A stretch of DNA of 64,000 nt from Mesorhizobium sp. WSM3860 (GTDB taxonomy: Bacteria > Pseudomonadota > Alphaproteobacteria > Rhizobiales > Rhizobiaceae). The notes under the pieces were generated by a model. It did no database searches. It was not told the DNA's origin and saw nothing but the letters and a program-made list of their open reading frames with translations. Below are positions 9,150 to 17,675 of the stretch, piece by piece. Where the stretch lies: positions 663,501 through 727,500 of the forward strand of contig NZ_NSGF01000001.1 in assembly GCF_002294995.1 (NCBI RefSeq), in the 5' to 3' direction. Made by a program: the position numbers and the translations under genes. Position 1 is the first letter of the stretch. Every line of letters begins with the position of its first letter.

Positions 9150-11111
9150 GTGGCGTGGTTGAGTTGGAAAGGTCCGCGGGCCGGCAAGCGATCTGTGCTC
9201 GCCTTGATGGCGGCAGGGCTCGTCGCCCTGACTGCATCGGTCCTGTTGCCGGCGCTGGAGCTCGGCGCGGAGACGCTGAAGTTCTGCCTGCAGATATCCG
9301 TCGCGGTCACGGCCGTGACGCTGTTTGTCTCGGCCCTGTTCATCCGCAGGATCATCGACGACCGCCGGCAGATCGCCGAAAGCGAGCAGCGCTTTCGGCG
9401 CGCGATGGAAGATTCGGCGATCGGCGTCGCCATCGTCGGCCTCGACGGCCGCATCCTTCAGACCAATCCCGCCTTCGCGGCGATGCTCGGCTACAGCCGG
9501 GCGGAAATCGAGGCGCTGACCTTCTTCCAGATCACGCATCCCGACGATCTGCAGATCGGCCGTGAGACGATGATCGCGCTGAAAGAGGGAAAGATCGATT
9601 CCTTCCATTTCGAGAAGCGCTATCTCAAGAAAGACGGCACTCCGGTCTGGGCGCAGCTCGCGGGCTCGGTCATTCGCGAAGATGAGACCGGTAAGCCGCT
9701 CTATCTTGTGTCGCAGGTCGAGGACATCGATGCGCGCAAGCAGGCCGAAGCGCGCATCGCCGAAGCCGAGACGCGCTGGAACTTCGCGCTGACCAGCGCC
9801 GGACAAGGCGTCTGGAGCCTCGATATGCGCAAGGGCGGCACGACCTACTCCGAAACCTGGGTCAGGATGCTGGGCTATGACGATGGCGAACTGGACGGCG
9901 ATCCCGACCGCTGGCTGACGATGATCCATCCGGACGACCGCCAAATTGTCGCCGAGGCGGACCGGGCGCATCTTGCCGGCGAGACGGCCTTCTTCGAGGC
10001 CGAGTTCCGGATGCGCCACAAGGACGGCCATTGGGTCTGGATCCTCGACCGCGGCAAGGCGATCGAACGCGACGGCGAGGGCCGGCTGATCCGGGCCATC
10101 GGCAGCTTGACCGATATCACGGAGCGCAAGGAGGCCGAAGAACGGCGCAAGGTCTCGGCGGCGATGCTCGCCGATGAAAAAGAGCGGCTCAGGGTGACGC
10201 TGCAGTCGATCGGCGACGCGGTGATCTGCACCGATGCCGCCAATCGCGTCACCTTCATGAATCCGGTCGCCGAACAGCTCACCGGCATCGCCAGCGGCGA
10301 GGCGCTTGGCAAGGTGCTCGGCGATGTCTACTGGGCGGTCGATGAGGAAACCGGACAGAGGATCGGCCTGACGCGACCTGCGGCCGGCGACCGCCATCAT
10401 GGCGACCAGAACGCCCGCGCCGTGCTCATCAGGCGCGACGAGACGCGCTGCAGCATCCGCCAAATGGTGTCGCCGATCATGAACGACCGCGACGAGTTCT
10501 GCGGGCTGGTCATCGTCTTCCAGGATTTCACCGACGCGCGCGCCCTGCAGCGCCAGCTCGCTTATGCCGCGGCCCATGACGCGCTGACCGGGCTCGCCAA
10601 CCGCCCAAGTTTCATCCGCACAATGGAGGAGCTGGTCGGTCGGTGCCGGCTGAATGGCGGCGAGCATCAGTTCATGTTCGTCGATCTGGACCATTTCAAA
10701 GCGGTCAACGACACTGGCGGCCACGCGGCGGGCGATGCGCTGCTGAAGCGCGTCGCCGAGGCCATCCGCAACGTGCTCGGGCCGGAAGATATCGTCGCCC
10801 GTCTCGGCGGCGACGAGTTCGCGGTCATACTGAAATCGGGCGCGGCGGCGCGAGCGACCGTCGCGGCGCGCTCCATCATCGAAGCCATCCGCAACCTGGG
10901 CTTCAGCTGGGACGGCCGTCCGCATTCGATCGCCGCCAGCATCGGGCTTGCGCCGATCCGCGCCGGCTGCGGCGAGGTGGATGAGATCATCGCCCGTGCC
11001 GATGCCGCCTGCTATGCCGCCAAGGCAGCCGGCCGCGGTTGCGTTTCGGCAGCGCCCGATGAAGTTTCGAAGGACGAGGCGGCGCTCCTGCCGCTTGCGG
11101 CGGCATCCTGA
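9150..11111 (+). CDS. Membrane-anchored diguanylate cyclase with three PAS domains
   Basis: The protein makes cyclic di-GMP from two GTP. Starting at GTG 9150 (GGGGGTGG lies 9 nt upstream) it has 653 residues: two N-terminal membrane helices (about 15-75), three PAS domains (about 85-205, 210-340, 350-475), then a GGDEF domain with intact GGDEF at 553-557. The position of the RxxD inhibitory site upstream of GGDEF reads GPED, so product feedback at the usual I-site is probably absent. There is no EAL domain. The signal sensed by the PAS domains is unknown. Confidence 0.88.
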   Translation: MAWLSWKGPRAGKRSVLALMAAGLVALTASVLLPALELGAETLKFCLQISVAVTAVTLFVSALFIRRIIDDRRQIAESEQRFRRAMEDSAIGVAIVGLDGRILQTNPAFAAMLGYSRAEIEALTFFQITHPDDLQIGRETMIALKEGKIDSFHFEKRYLKKDGTPVWAQLAGSVIREDETGKPLYLVSQVEDIDARKQAEARIAEAETRWNFALTSAGQGVWSLDMRKGGTTYSETWVRMLGYDDGELDGDPDRWLTMIHPDDRQIVAEADRAHLAGETAFFEAEFRMRHKDGHWVWILDRGKAIERDGEGRLIRAIGSLTDITERKEAEERRKVSAAMLADEKERLRVTLQSIGDAVICTDAANRVTFMNPVAEQLTGIASGEALGKVLGDVYWAVDEETGQRIGLTRPAAGDRHHGDQNARAVLIRRDETRCSIRQMVSPIMNDRDEFCGLVIVFQDFTDARALQRQLAYAAAHDALTGLANRPSFIRTMEELVGRCRLNGGEHQFMFVDLDHFKAVNDTGGHAAGDALLKRVAEAIRNVLGPEDIVARLGGDEFAVILKSGAAARATVAARSIIEAIRNLGFSWDGRPHSIAASIGLAPIRAGCGEVDEIIARADAACYAAKAAGRGCVSAAPDEVSKDEAALLPLAAAS

Positions 11112-11142
11112 ACGCCGCGTGGAGAGCGTTCAGCCGCGGGGC

Positions 11143-12021
11143 TCAGCGCGTCGGCACCGGATGGTCGCCGCGATAGTCGTAGAAGCCGCGGCCGGTCTTG
11201 CGGCCGAGCCAGCCGGCCTCGACATATTTCACCAGCAGCGGGCAGGGGCGATACTTCGAGTCCGACAGGCCCTCATGCAGCACCTGCATGATCGACAGGC
11301 AGGTGTCGAGACCGATGAAGTCGGCCAGCTGCAGCGGCCCCATCGGATGGTTGGCGCCGAGCCGCATGGCGGTGTCGATGGCGTCCACCGTGCCGACGCC
11401 TTCATAGAGCGTGTAGATCGCCTCGTTGATCATGGGCAACAGGATGCGGTTGACGATGAAGGCCGGGAAATCCTCCGAAACGGTGATCGTCTTGTCGAGC
11501 CGGTTCACGAAGGCCTTGGCGGCCTCGAACGTCTGGTCCTCGGTGGCGATGCCGCGCACCAACTCGACCAGCTTCATCACCGGCACCGGGTTCATGAAAT
11601 GTATGCCGATGAAGCGCTCAGGCCGGTCGGTCTGCGCGGCGAGCCGGGTGATCGAGATCGAGGAGGTGTTGGTTGCGAGAATCGCCTCCGGATTGAGCTG
11701 CGGGCAGAGCTGGGCGTAGATCTTGCGCTTGACCGTCTCATCCTCGGTCGCCGCCTCGATGACGAGGTCGGCAGCGGCGAGATCGGCCATGGCGGACGCC
11801 GATGAGATGCGCGCCATCGCCTCGTTGCGCGCCTTTTCCTCGAGCTTTCCCGAACCGACCTGGCGGGCCATGTTGCCGCTGATGGTGGCGATGCCCTTCT
11901 CGACCCGGTCGGACGAGATGTCGTGGATCAGGACCTTGTAGCCGGCCAGCGCCGAGACGTGGGCGATACCGCCCCCCATTTGACCTGCGCCGACGATGCC
12001 GATCGTCTCGATCTTGCTCAT
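11143..12021 (-). CDS. hbdA: 3-hydroxybutyryl-CoA dehydrogenase
   Basis: This enzyme interconverts 3-hydroxybutyryl-CoA and acetoacetyl-CoA with NAD(P). It has 292 residues from the ATG at 12021 (MSKIETIGIVG). The Rossmann motif GAGQMGGGIAHVSALAG is near residues 11-27, and the segment GIHFMNPVPVMKLVELV holds the catalytic His region of the family. The C-terminal 3HCDH domain follows. It lies downstream of etfB-etfA on the same strand but is separated by about 270 bp with repeats and a terminator, so it may have its own promoter. Context fits butyrate, fatty-acid or polyhydroxybutyrate metabolism. Confidence 0.9.
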   Translation of the reverse strand: MSKIETIGIVGAGQMGGGIAHVSALAGYKVLIHDISSDRVEKGIATISGNMARQVGSGKLEEKARNEAMARISSASAMADLAAADLVIEAATEDETVKRKIYAQLCPQLNPEAILATNTSSISITRLAAQTDRPERFIGIHFMNPVPVMKLVELVRGIATEDQTFEAAKAFVNRLDKTITVSEDFPAFIVNRILLPMINEAIYTLYEGVGTVDAIDTAMRLGANHPMGPLQLADFIGLDTCLSIMQVLHEGLSDSKYRPCPLLVKYVEAGWLGRKTGRGFYDYRGDHPVPTR

Positions 12022-12090
12022 TACCCCAATCCCGTCTGGAGCATTTCCGCTACTGAGAGGTGCGGAAGAGCTCCCTTCTCTTTGTTTCCC

Positions 12091-12133
12091 GCAATTCCGG
12101 ACGCAAAGTGGCTCTGCACTTTCCTGGAATTGC
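12091..12133. repeat. Imperfect palindromic intergenic repeat, copy 1
   Basis: The unit begins GCAATTCCGGACG and ends TTTCCTGGAATTGC, so its ends are inverted repeats (GCAATTCC/GGAATTGC). A second copy follows 15 bp later. The shape and ends resemble small intergenic palindromes that are frequent in Mesorhizobium genomes; the family resemblance is from memory. Confidence 0.75.
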
Positions 12134-12148
12134 CTTTTTTGTTTTATC

Positions 12149-12192
12149 GCAATTCCGGAGGGAAAACCGCTACCGGCTTTTCCTGGAATTGC
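12149..12192. repeat. Imperfect palindromic intergenic repeat, copy 2
   Basis: This is the same unit as the neighbouring copy: it begins GCAATTCCGGAGGG, ends TTTTCCTGGAATTGC, and has a different centre. The two copies in direct order fill the region between hbdA and the etfA terminator. Confidence 0.75.
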
Positions 12193-12229
12193 GCAAGCCT
12201 TTAGCGGCCCGCTTTTTGTGCAGTGCAAA

Positions 12230-12263
12230 CTAAAAGGGCGGGGCGACTTCGTCTACCCCACCC
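12230..12263 (-). terminator. Rho-independent terminator after etfA
   Basis: On the minus strand GGGTGGGG (12256-12263) pairs with CCCCGCCC (12236-12243), with one G-T pair and a 12-nt loop, followed by TTTTAG. It lies 31 bp beyond the etfA stop, as expected for the end of the etfB-etfA transcript. Confidence 0.75.
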
Positions 12264-12294
12264 TTCGGATTTTAATATGCCAGAGCAGAAAGCG

Positions 12295-13224
12295 TCAAAG
12301 CGCCTTTTGCAGCTCCGGCAGGATGACGAAGAGATCGCCGACGAGACCGTAGTCGGCAACCTGGAAGATCGGCGCTTCCTCGTCCTTGTTTATGGCGACG
12401 ATGACCTTGGAATCCTTCATGCCGGCGAGGTGCTGGATGGCGCCGGAGATGCCGACGGCAATGTAGAGATCGGGAGCGACCACCTTGCCGGTCTGGCCGA
12501 CCTGCCAGTCGTTCGGGGCATAGCCCGCATCGACCGCCGCGCGGGACGCGCCAACGGCGGCGCCGAGCTTGTCGGCAACCGGCAGGATCACTTCCTGGAA
12601 CTTCTCCGAGGAGCCGAGTGCACGGCCGCCCGAGATGATGATCTTGGCCGAGGTCAGCTCCGGACGATCGTTCTCGGAAAGCTTGTTCTCGACGAAGGAG
12701 GAGAGGCCGGGGTTGGCGGCGGCGTTGACCGTCTCGACCGGGGCCGAACCGCCCTCGGGCGCTCCTTGGAAGGAGGCGGTGCGCACCGTGATCACCTTCT
12801 TGGCGTCGGTCGATTGCACGGTCTGGATGGCGTTGCCGGCATAGATCGGCCGCTTGAAAGTGTCGGGCGAGACCACCTCGATGATCTCGGACACCTGCGC
12901 GACGTCGAGCAGGGCCGCCACGCGCGGCGCGACGTTCTTGCCGGCCGAGGTGGCGGGGGCGACGATCGCGTCATAGGAGCCGGCGAGCGAGACGACGAGG
13001 GCGGCCAGCGGCTCCGCCAGGCGCTCGGAGAGCTCGTCGGCCTCGGCCAGCAGCACTTTGCGAACACCTTTCAGCTTGGCGGCCGCGTCGCTTGCTGCCT
13101 TGGCGCCCTTGCCGGCAACCAGCACGTCGACATCCGAGTCGATCTGCAGGGCCGCCGACAGCGCCTTGGCGGTCTGGTCGGAAAGGGTTGCGTTGTCGTG
13201 TTCGGCGATGAGGAGAATTGCCAT
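12295..13224 (-). CDS. etfA: Electron transfer flavoprotein alpha subunit
   Basis: EtfA (309 residues) binds FAD and, with EtfB, carries electrons from acyl-CoA and other dehydrogenases to ETF-ubiquinone oxidoreductase. The C-terminal FAD domain is clear: [10 protein letters not shown], then [20 protein letters not shown] and the signature region [17 protein letters not shown], then [21 protein letters not shown]. The N-terminal half is the ETF alpha/beta fold. It starts 24 bp after etfB on the same strand and is followed by a terminator. Confidence 0.95.
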   Translation of the reverse strand: MAILLIAEHDNATLSDQTAKALSAALQIDSDVDVLVAGKGAKAASDAAAKLKGVRKVLLAEADELSERLAEPLAALVVSLAGSYDAIVAPATSAGKNVAPRVAALLDVAQVSEIIEVVSPDTFKRPIYAGNAIQTVQSTDAKKVITVRTASFQGAPEGGSAPVETVNAAANPGLSSFVENKLSENDRPELTSAKIIISGGRALGSSEKFQEVILPVADKLGAAVGASRAAVDAGYAPNDWQVGQTGKVVAPDLYIAVGISGAIQHLAGMKDSKVIVAINKDEEAPIFQVADYGLVGDLFVILPELQKAL

Positions 13225-13248
13225 TTTCCTGTTCCTTTCCTGACCGCT

Positions 13249-13998
13249 TTAGAGCACGCCGGCTTCGTTCTTGAGCTTCTCGACCAGCTCGGCGACGCTC
13301 TTGACCTTGACGCCCGCCTTGCGGCCGCCGGGCTCTTCGGTCTTGATGACCTTCAGGCGCGGCTTGACGTCGGCGCCGTAGTCGGCCGGGCTCTTCTCGT
13401 CGAGCGGCTTCTTCTTGGCCTTCATGATGTTGGGCAGCGAGGCATAGCGCGGCTGGTTCAAGCGAAGGTCGGCGGTTACGATCGCCGGCATTTTCAGCTC
13501 AACGGTCTGCAGGCCGCCGTCGACCTCACGCGTTACCTTGGCATGATCGCCGGCGAGCTCGATCCTGGAGGCGAAGGTGCCTTGAGCCCAGCCCAGCAGC
13601 GCCGCCAGCATCTGGCCGGTCTGGTTGCTGTCGTCGTCGATCGCCTGCTTGCCGAGGATGACGAGGCCGGGCTTCTCGGCCTCGACCACGCCCTTCAGCA
13701 CCTTGGCCACACCCAGCGGCTCGGTCTGCTCGTCGGTCTTGACCAGGATGGCCCGGTCGGCGCCCATGGCGAGCGCGGTGCGCAGCGTCTCCTGCGCCTG
13801 CTGCGGGCCGATCGAGACGACGATGATCTCCTCGGCCTTGCCGGCTTCCTTGATTCGGATCGCTTCCTCGACCGCGATCTCGTCGAACGGGTTCATCGCC
13901 ATCTTGACGTTGGCGAGCTCCACGCCCAGCCCGTCGGCCTTGACCCGGACCTTGACGTTCGCGTCCACAACCCGCTTTACGGGCACAAGGATCTTCAT
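13249..13998 (-). CDS. etfB: Electron transfer flavoprotein beta subunit
   Basis: EtfB is 249 residues, the standard length, starting [23 protein letters not shown]. The segments [18 protein letters not shown] and [26 protein letters not shown] are typical; the AMP-binding site lies in the latter part. The recognition-loop region near [16 protein letters not shown], which contacts partner dehydrogenases, is present. It is the first gene of the etfBA operon. The upstream 250 bp contain a palindromic repeat and presumably the promoter. Confidence 0.95.
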   Translation of the reverse strand: MKILVPVKRVVDANVKVRVKADGLGVELANVKMAMNPFDEIAVEEAIRIKEAGKAEEIIVVSIGPQQAQETLRTALAMGADRAILVKTDEQTEPLGVAKVLKGVVEAEKPGLVILGKQAIDDDSNQTGQMLAALLGWAQGTFASRIELAGDHAKVTREVDGGLQTVELKMPAIVTADLRLNQPRYASLPNIMKAKKKPLDEKSPADYGADVKPRLKVIKTEEPGGRKAGVKVKSVAELVEKLKNEAGVL

Positions 13999-14135
13999 TT
14001 TCCTGTCACCTCTCCTGAGATAGTCGGGCGCGCTATAGCAGTGTGCGCCTTGTCAGAGTTGTCGAAAGCCGACATTCCGGGCGGAATTCTGGTCTTCAAC
14101 GGCCAAGAGGCAACTCCACCCCGATGTTTCGCCTA

Positions 14136-14180
14136 AGCATGATCTTTTCCGAAACGGTTCCCACTTTTCGGGATCATGCT
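14136..14180. repeat. Palindromic intergenic repeat between etfB and the rhomboid gene
   Basis: A 45-bp imperfect palindrome with outer arms AGCATGATC and GATCATGCT and a centre containing TTTTCCGAAACGG and CCCACTTTTCGGG. The unit is like one of the commonest short repeats of Rhizobiales genomes. The rest of 13999-14246 shows no gene. Confidence 0.75.
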
Positions 14181-14246
14181 CTGTGGTGGCGTTTCCGTAG
14201 TGGCGGCAATCCGGCGCGTCAATATGCACGACGCACTCAAATCGGT

Positions 14247-15056
14247 TCAGTCCCGCGGCGACGCGGCGCCGCGGCCCCATCGAGGCGCCGTCTGTGCCGG
14301 CGCCTCGGGCGTTGGCCCGGGCTCGATCGGGAGAGGGACTTCCTGGACTTTCGGCGTCGGGTCCGGCTCGCCGTCTGCGCCGGCAAGCAGCGGCACGCCG
14401 CGGTTGCGCAACACCAGGACGAGAACGGCGCCGGCAATGATGCCGCCGATGTGGCAGGCCCAGGAAATCTGATCCTCTCCTCCGGCGGCAAACATCACGA
14501 CCTGGAACAGGATCCAAAGGACGAGCGGGATGAAGGCGGGGATGCGCAGAGGAATGCGCGCAAAGACCAATACCCACACCTTAACCCTCGGATAGAGGAT
14601 CAGATAGGCCGCAACCACGCCGGCGATGGCGCCGGAGGCGCCGATCAGGGGCACCTGGGAATCCCAACCGACCAACCCTTGAAAGAAGGCACCCGCCGCC
14701 GCGCAGGCGAGGTAGAAGATCAGGTAGCGTACATGGCCGAGCGCGTCCTCGACATTGTCGCCGAACACCCACAGGAACAGCATGTTGCCGCCGAGATGGA
14801 AGATGTCGGCATGCAGGAAGGAATAGGTGAGATAGCTGAGGCTTTCGGGAATGACGACGAATTCGGGCGACAGCTCCACCTTGTCATGGACGACAGAGGG
14901 GATGAAGCCAAGGCCAAGCACGGCGGCGTTGGTGAAGCTCTCGCCGCCAAGCGTGGTCGCGAGATAGACCAAGGCATTCGCGGCGATCAGACCGATCGTC
15001 ACATATTGCAGGCGGATGTGGCGGAGCCTGTTGGTGTCATAGAGCGGGATGAACAT
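14247..15056 (-). CDS. Rhomboid family intramembrane serine protease
   Basis: This is a 269-residue polytopic membrane protein. The ATG at 15056 is chosen because GGGAGGG lies 4 nt upstream and it begins the family-typical MFIPLYDTN. The serine nucleophile is in GASGAIAG and the catalytic histidine in CHIGGIIAG; the segment HADIFHLGGNMLFLWVFGDNVED is also typical. A hydrophilic proline-rich tail ends the protein. It is last in the SDR-HIG1-pduO-rhomboid cluster, 25 bp after the adenosyltransferase stop. Its substrates are unknown. Confidence 0.9.
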   Translation of the reverse strand: MFIPLYDTNRLRHIRLQYVTIGLIAANALVYLATTLGGESFTNAAVLGLGFIPSVVHDKVELSPEFVVIPESLSYLTYSFLHADIFHLGGNMLFLWVFGDNVEDALGHVRYLIFYLACAAAGAFFQGLVGWDSQVPLIGASGAIAGVVAAYLILYPRVKVWVLVFARIPLRIPAFIPLVLWILFQVVMFAAGGEDQISWACHIGGIIAGAVLVLVLRNRGVPLLAGADGEPDPTPKVQEVPLPIEPGPTPEAPAQTAPRWGRGAASPRD

Positions 15057-15081
15057 CGGACCCTCCCGCCATACCCGATTG

Positions 15082-15663
15082 TCAGCGGTTCTTGCCGGGA
15101 ACCCATAGCACGTCGGCATTTCCGTTGTCATTGACCGCTCGTGCGGCGACGAACAGGAGGTCGGAGACGCGATTGATGTATTTCAGCGCCTCGGGGTTGA
15201 CGTGCTCAGCCGGATCCTGCGCCAGCGCCACCATGAGGCGTTCGGCGCGCCGCGCCACGGTGCGCGCAAGATGCAAGGCTGCCGCGGCAGGCGTGCCGCC
15301 GTTCAGCACGAAGGATTTCAGCGGCTGCAGGTCCTTGTTGAGAGCATCGATGTCCTTTTCGACGCGCCCGGTCTGCGCGGCGACGATACGCAGCGGCTCG
15401 TAGTCGAGCGGCTTGCCCTCGTCCGGCACCGCCAGGTCGGCGCCAAGGTCGAAAAGGTCGTTCTGGATGCGGGCGAGCATGGCGTCGATCGTCGGATGAA
15501 CGGTTCCGGTATGGACGCGCGCCATGCCGACGCAGGCATTGGCCTCGTCCACCGTGCCGTAGGCTTCGACGCGCAGATCGGACTTCAGCCGCCGCTCGCC
15601 GCTGCCCAGACCGGTGGTGCCGTCGTCGCCGGTGCGGGTATAGATCTTGTTGAGCTTGACCAC
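15082..15663 (-). CDS. pduO: Cob(I)alamin adenosyltransferase, PduO type
   Basis: The enzyme transfers the 5'-deoxyadenosyl group of ATP to cob(I)alamin, giving coenzyme B12. It has 193 residues, the length of the single-domain PduO-type form. Recognisable motifs are YTRTGDDGTTGLGSGER near the N terminus (ATP binding), VEAYGTVDEANACVG, IQNDLFDLGADLA, and LHLARTVARRAERLMV near the C terminus. It sits 18 bp downstream of the HIG1 gene and 25 bp upstream of the rhomboid gene. Confidence 0.93.
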   Translation of the reverse strand: MVKLNKIYTRTGDDGTTGLGSGERRLKSDLRVEAYGTVDEANACVGMARVHTGTVHPTIDAMLARIQNDLFDLGADLAVPDEGKPLDYEPLRIVAAQTGRVEKDIDALNKDLQPLKSFVLNGGTPAAAALHLARTVARRAERLMVALAQDPAEHVNPEALKYINRVSDLLFVAARAVNDNGNADVLWVPGKNR

Positions 15664-15681
15664 GTTCTCCTCCCCGGCCCG

Positions 15682-15873
15682 TTACTTGCGGGTGAAGTAG
15701 ACGGTCAGCATGATCAGCATCAGAGCTATGAACTGCAGCAGCACGCGGGCCTGCATCAGCTTGTTGGAGGTGAAGCCGGAGCCGCCGCGCATCATGTTGA
15801 CGAGGCCGCGGATCAGCACGACCACGACGGCGGCCATGACGACGATGGCGAGGATGTTGAAGACGGTTGCCAT
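15682..15873 (-). CDS. HIG1 domain twin-transmembrane protein
   Basis: This small membrane protein of 63 residues has two hydrophobic helices (about 5-22 and 44-60) joined by a basic loop MRGGSGFTSNKLMQARV. That loop with its N-K-L-M-x-A-R-V-x-L-Q pattern is the HIG1 domain, known in mitochondria from respiratory supercomplex factors and found in alphaproteobacteria. A role at cytochrome oxidase is inference from mitochondrial homologues. It lies between the SDR gene and pduO on the same strand. Confidence 0.85.
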   Translation of the reverse strand: MATVFNILAIVVMAAVVVVLIRGLVNMMRGGSGFTSNKLMQARVLLQFIALMLIMLTVYFTRK

Positions 15874-15898
15874 GGGGCTGGCTCCAGTTGGGTTTCGG

Positions 15899-16765
15899 TC
15901 AGGCCCGCCTGGCGAGCACGCGGTAGAGCATCGAGGCCGGCAGGATGCGCTTCAGCGCCACGCCGATTCTGGCCGGCACCGTTACCACATAATGCGGGTG
16001 CGGGCGCTGTGACAGAAGCGCGTGGCGCAAGGCGGCATGGACCACCTCCGGTCCGGGCTTCAGACGCGAGACGCTGCCGCCGGCCTTCAGTCGCGCGAGC
16101 TGCGCCTGGTAGTCGGCGCGGTGAACGGAGTTCTCGACGTCGATGTTCTTCAAGAACCATGCCAGGCCGTTGCTGGCGATCTTCGAGGTCACCGGCCCCG
16201 GCTCGATCAACGAGACATGAATGCCGCTGCCTTCGAGCTCCTGGCGCAGGCAAAGCATCAGGCCTTCGACGGCATGTTTCGACGCCGAATAGGCGCCGCG
16301 AAATCGGACCGGGGCGAGGCCCAGGATCGAGGAGCAGTGGACGAGGCGACCGTGGCCCTGCCGTCGCATGACCGGCACGACGCGGCGGGTCAGGTCGTGC
16401 CAGCCGAAGAAATTGGCTTCGAACTGCTCTCGCAGCGCCTCGACAGGAAGGTCCTCGACGGCACCGGGCTGCGCATAGGCGCCATTGTTGAACAGCGCAT
16501 CGAGCGTGCCGCCCGTGCGCTCCAGCACAGCGTCGACCAGGGCGGCGATGGACGCTGGCTCGCGGTAGTCGAGATAGAAGGCTTCGATGCCCTCCGCCTC
16601 GAGCGCGGCGATGTCGGCCGGTGTGCGGGCCGTGGCGAACACGCGCCAGCCTTCCGCCTTCAATGCGCGCGCGCAATAGGCGCCTATGCCGGAGGAGGTG
16701 CCGGTGACGATGATGCTGCGCAACTGTTCAGCGGTGGGCAACGTTGTGGGACCTGGGGTTGCCAT
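15899..16765 (-). CDS. Short-chain dehydrogenase/reductase
   Basis: This is an NAD(P)-dependent oxidoreductase of 288 residues from the ATG at 16765. The cofactor motif TGTSSGIG is near residue 20, and the catalytic YSASKHAVEG contains Tyr and Lys, with a serine in HCSSILGLAPV. It resembles classical SDRs that act on lipids or sterols, but no substrate can be named. The start region overlaps the divergent yihY leader but not its coding part. It is first in a four-gene minus-strand cluster. Confidence 0.85.
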   Translation of the reverse strand: MATPGPTTLPTAEQLRSIIVTGTSSGIGAYCARALKAEGWRVFATARTPADIAALEAEGIEAFYLDYREPASIAALVDAVLERTGGTLDALFNNGAYAQPGAVEDLPVEALREQFEANFFGWHDLTRRVVPVMRRQGHGRLVHCSSILGLAPVRFRGAYSASKHAVEGLMLCLRQELEGSGIHVSLIEPGPVTSKIASNGLAWFLKNIDVENSVHRADYQAQLARLKAGGSVSRLKPGPEVVHAALRHALLSQRPHPHYVVTVPARIGVALKRILPASMLYRVLARRA

Positions 16766-16823
16766 TTGCCGCAATCCCTTCCCATATTCGCGGCGTCGAC
16801 ACAATCGAGCGGAGCGCGGGTCC

Positions 16824-17675
16824 TTGCTCAGGAATATCGTCGCGGTCAAGCGCGTGCTCTACGATGCGATCGGCCATTTCACCACCGACGACGGCTGGGC
16901 GATGGCCAGTCATCTGGCGATCACCTCGCTGATGGCGCTGTTTCCGTTCCTGATCTTCGCAACGACGCTGGCCAGCTTTCTCGGCGCGCGCGCCTTCGCC
17001 GACACGGCCGTGCATCTGGTCTTCGACACCTGGCCGGAGCAGATTGCCAAGCCGATCGCGCGCGAGGTGCAGAATGTGCTCACAGTACGGCGCAGCGACC
17101 TCCTGACCTACGGCGTGCTTTTGGCCGCCTACTTCGCCTCGAACGGCATCGAGGCGCTGAGAACCTCGCTCAACCGCGCCTATCGCGTTACCGAGACGCG
17201 CGGCATCATCCATCGCCGGGTGCAGAGCATCATCTTCGTGCTGATCGCAACGGCCTGTTTTCTCGCCGTCAGCGTGCTTCTGGTGTTCGCGCCGCTGCTC
17301 GCGCGGCTGGCCGAGGCGCATCTGGAATGGATCAAGCCCTATATGGGCACGATCACCATATGGCGTTACGTCATCGCCTCGACCGTCATCGTCATCGGCC
17401 TGTTCGCCGTGCATATCTGGCTGCCGGCCGGCAAGCGCCGCTTCGTCTCCATCGTTCCGGGCATCGTCTTCACGCTGGTCGCGTGGCTGGCCGGCTCGAC
17501 CATCTTCGCCACCTATCTCGACCATTTCTCGTCCTATGTGACGACCTATGCGGGGCTGGCCTCGATCATGATCGCGGTGGTGTTCCTCTACATCATCTCG
17601 GCCATTTTCATCCTCGGCGGCGAGCTCAATGCCGCGATCAGCCGCTATCTCGAGGCGCGCGCCCGCGTGGGTTGA
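16824..17675 (+). CDS. yihY: YihY/virulence factor BrkB family membrane protein
   Basis: This is a polytopic inner-membrane protein of about 283 residues with six predicted helices. The opening DAIGHFTTDDGWAMASHLAITSLMALFPFLI and the later FLYIISAIFILGGELNAAI are typical of the YihY/BrkB family, whose transport role is not settled. I favour TTG at 16824 with GGAG 9 nt upstream; no closer ATG or GTG gives the full conserved N terminus. Its 3' end overlaps the convergent EamA permease gene by 31 bp. Confidence 0.82.
   Translation: MLRNIVAVKRVLYDAIGHFTTDDGWAMASHLAITSLMALFPFLIFATTLASFLGARAFADTAVHLVFDTWPEQIAKPIAREVQNVLTVRRSDLLTYGVLLAAYFASNGIEALRTSLNRAYRVTETRGIIHRRVQSIIFVLIATACFLAVSVLLVFAPLLARLAEAHLEWIKPYMGTITIWRYVIASTVIVIGLFAVHIWLPAGKRRFVSIVPGIVFTLVAWLAGSTIFATYLDHFSSYVTTYAGLASIMIAVVFLYIISAIFILGGELNAAISRYLEARARVG

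Noticed and set aside
9054..10925. A 623-codon frame antisense to the diguanylate cyclase
   Set aside because: The sense frame has ordered PAS and GGDEF domains; the antisense has none.
12223..14136. A 637-codon frame antisense to etfA and etfB
   Set aside because: Both etf genes on the other strand are complete and recognised; the antisense product is low complexity and crosses their intergenic gap, the terminator and part of the repeat region.
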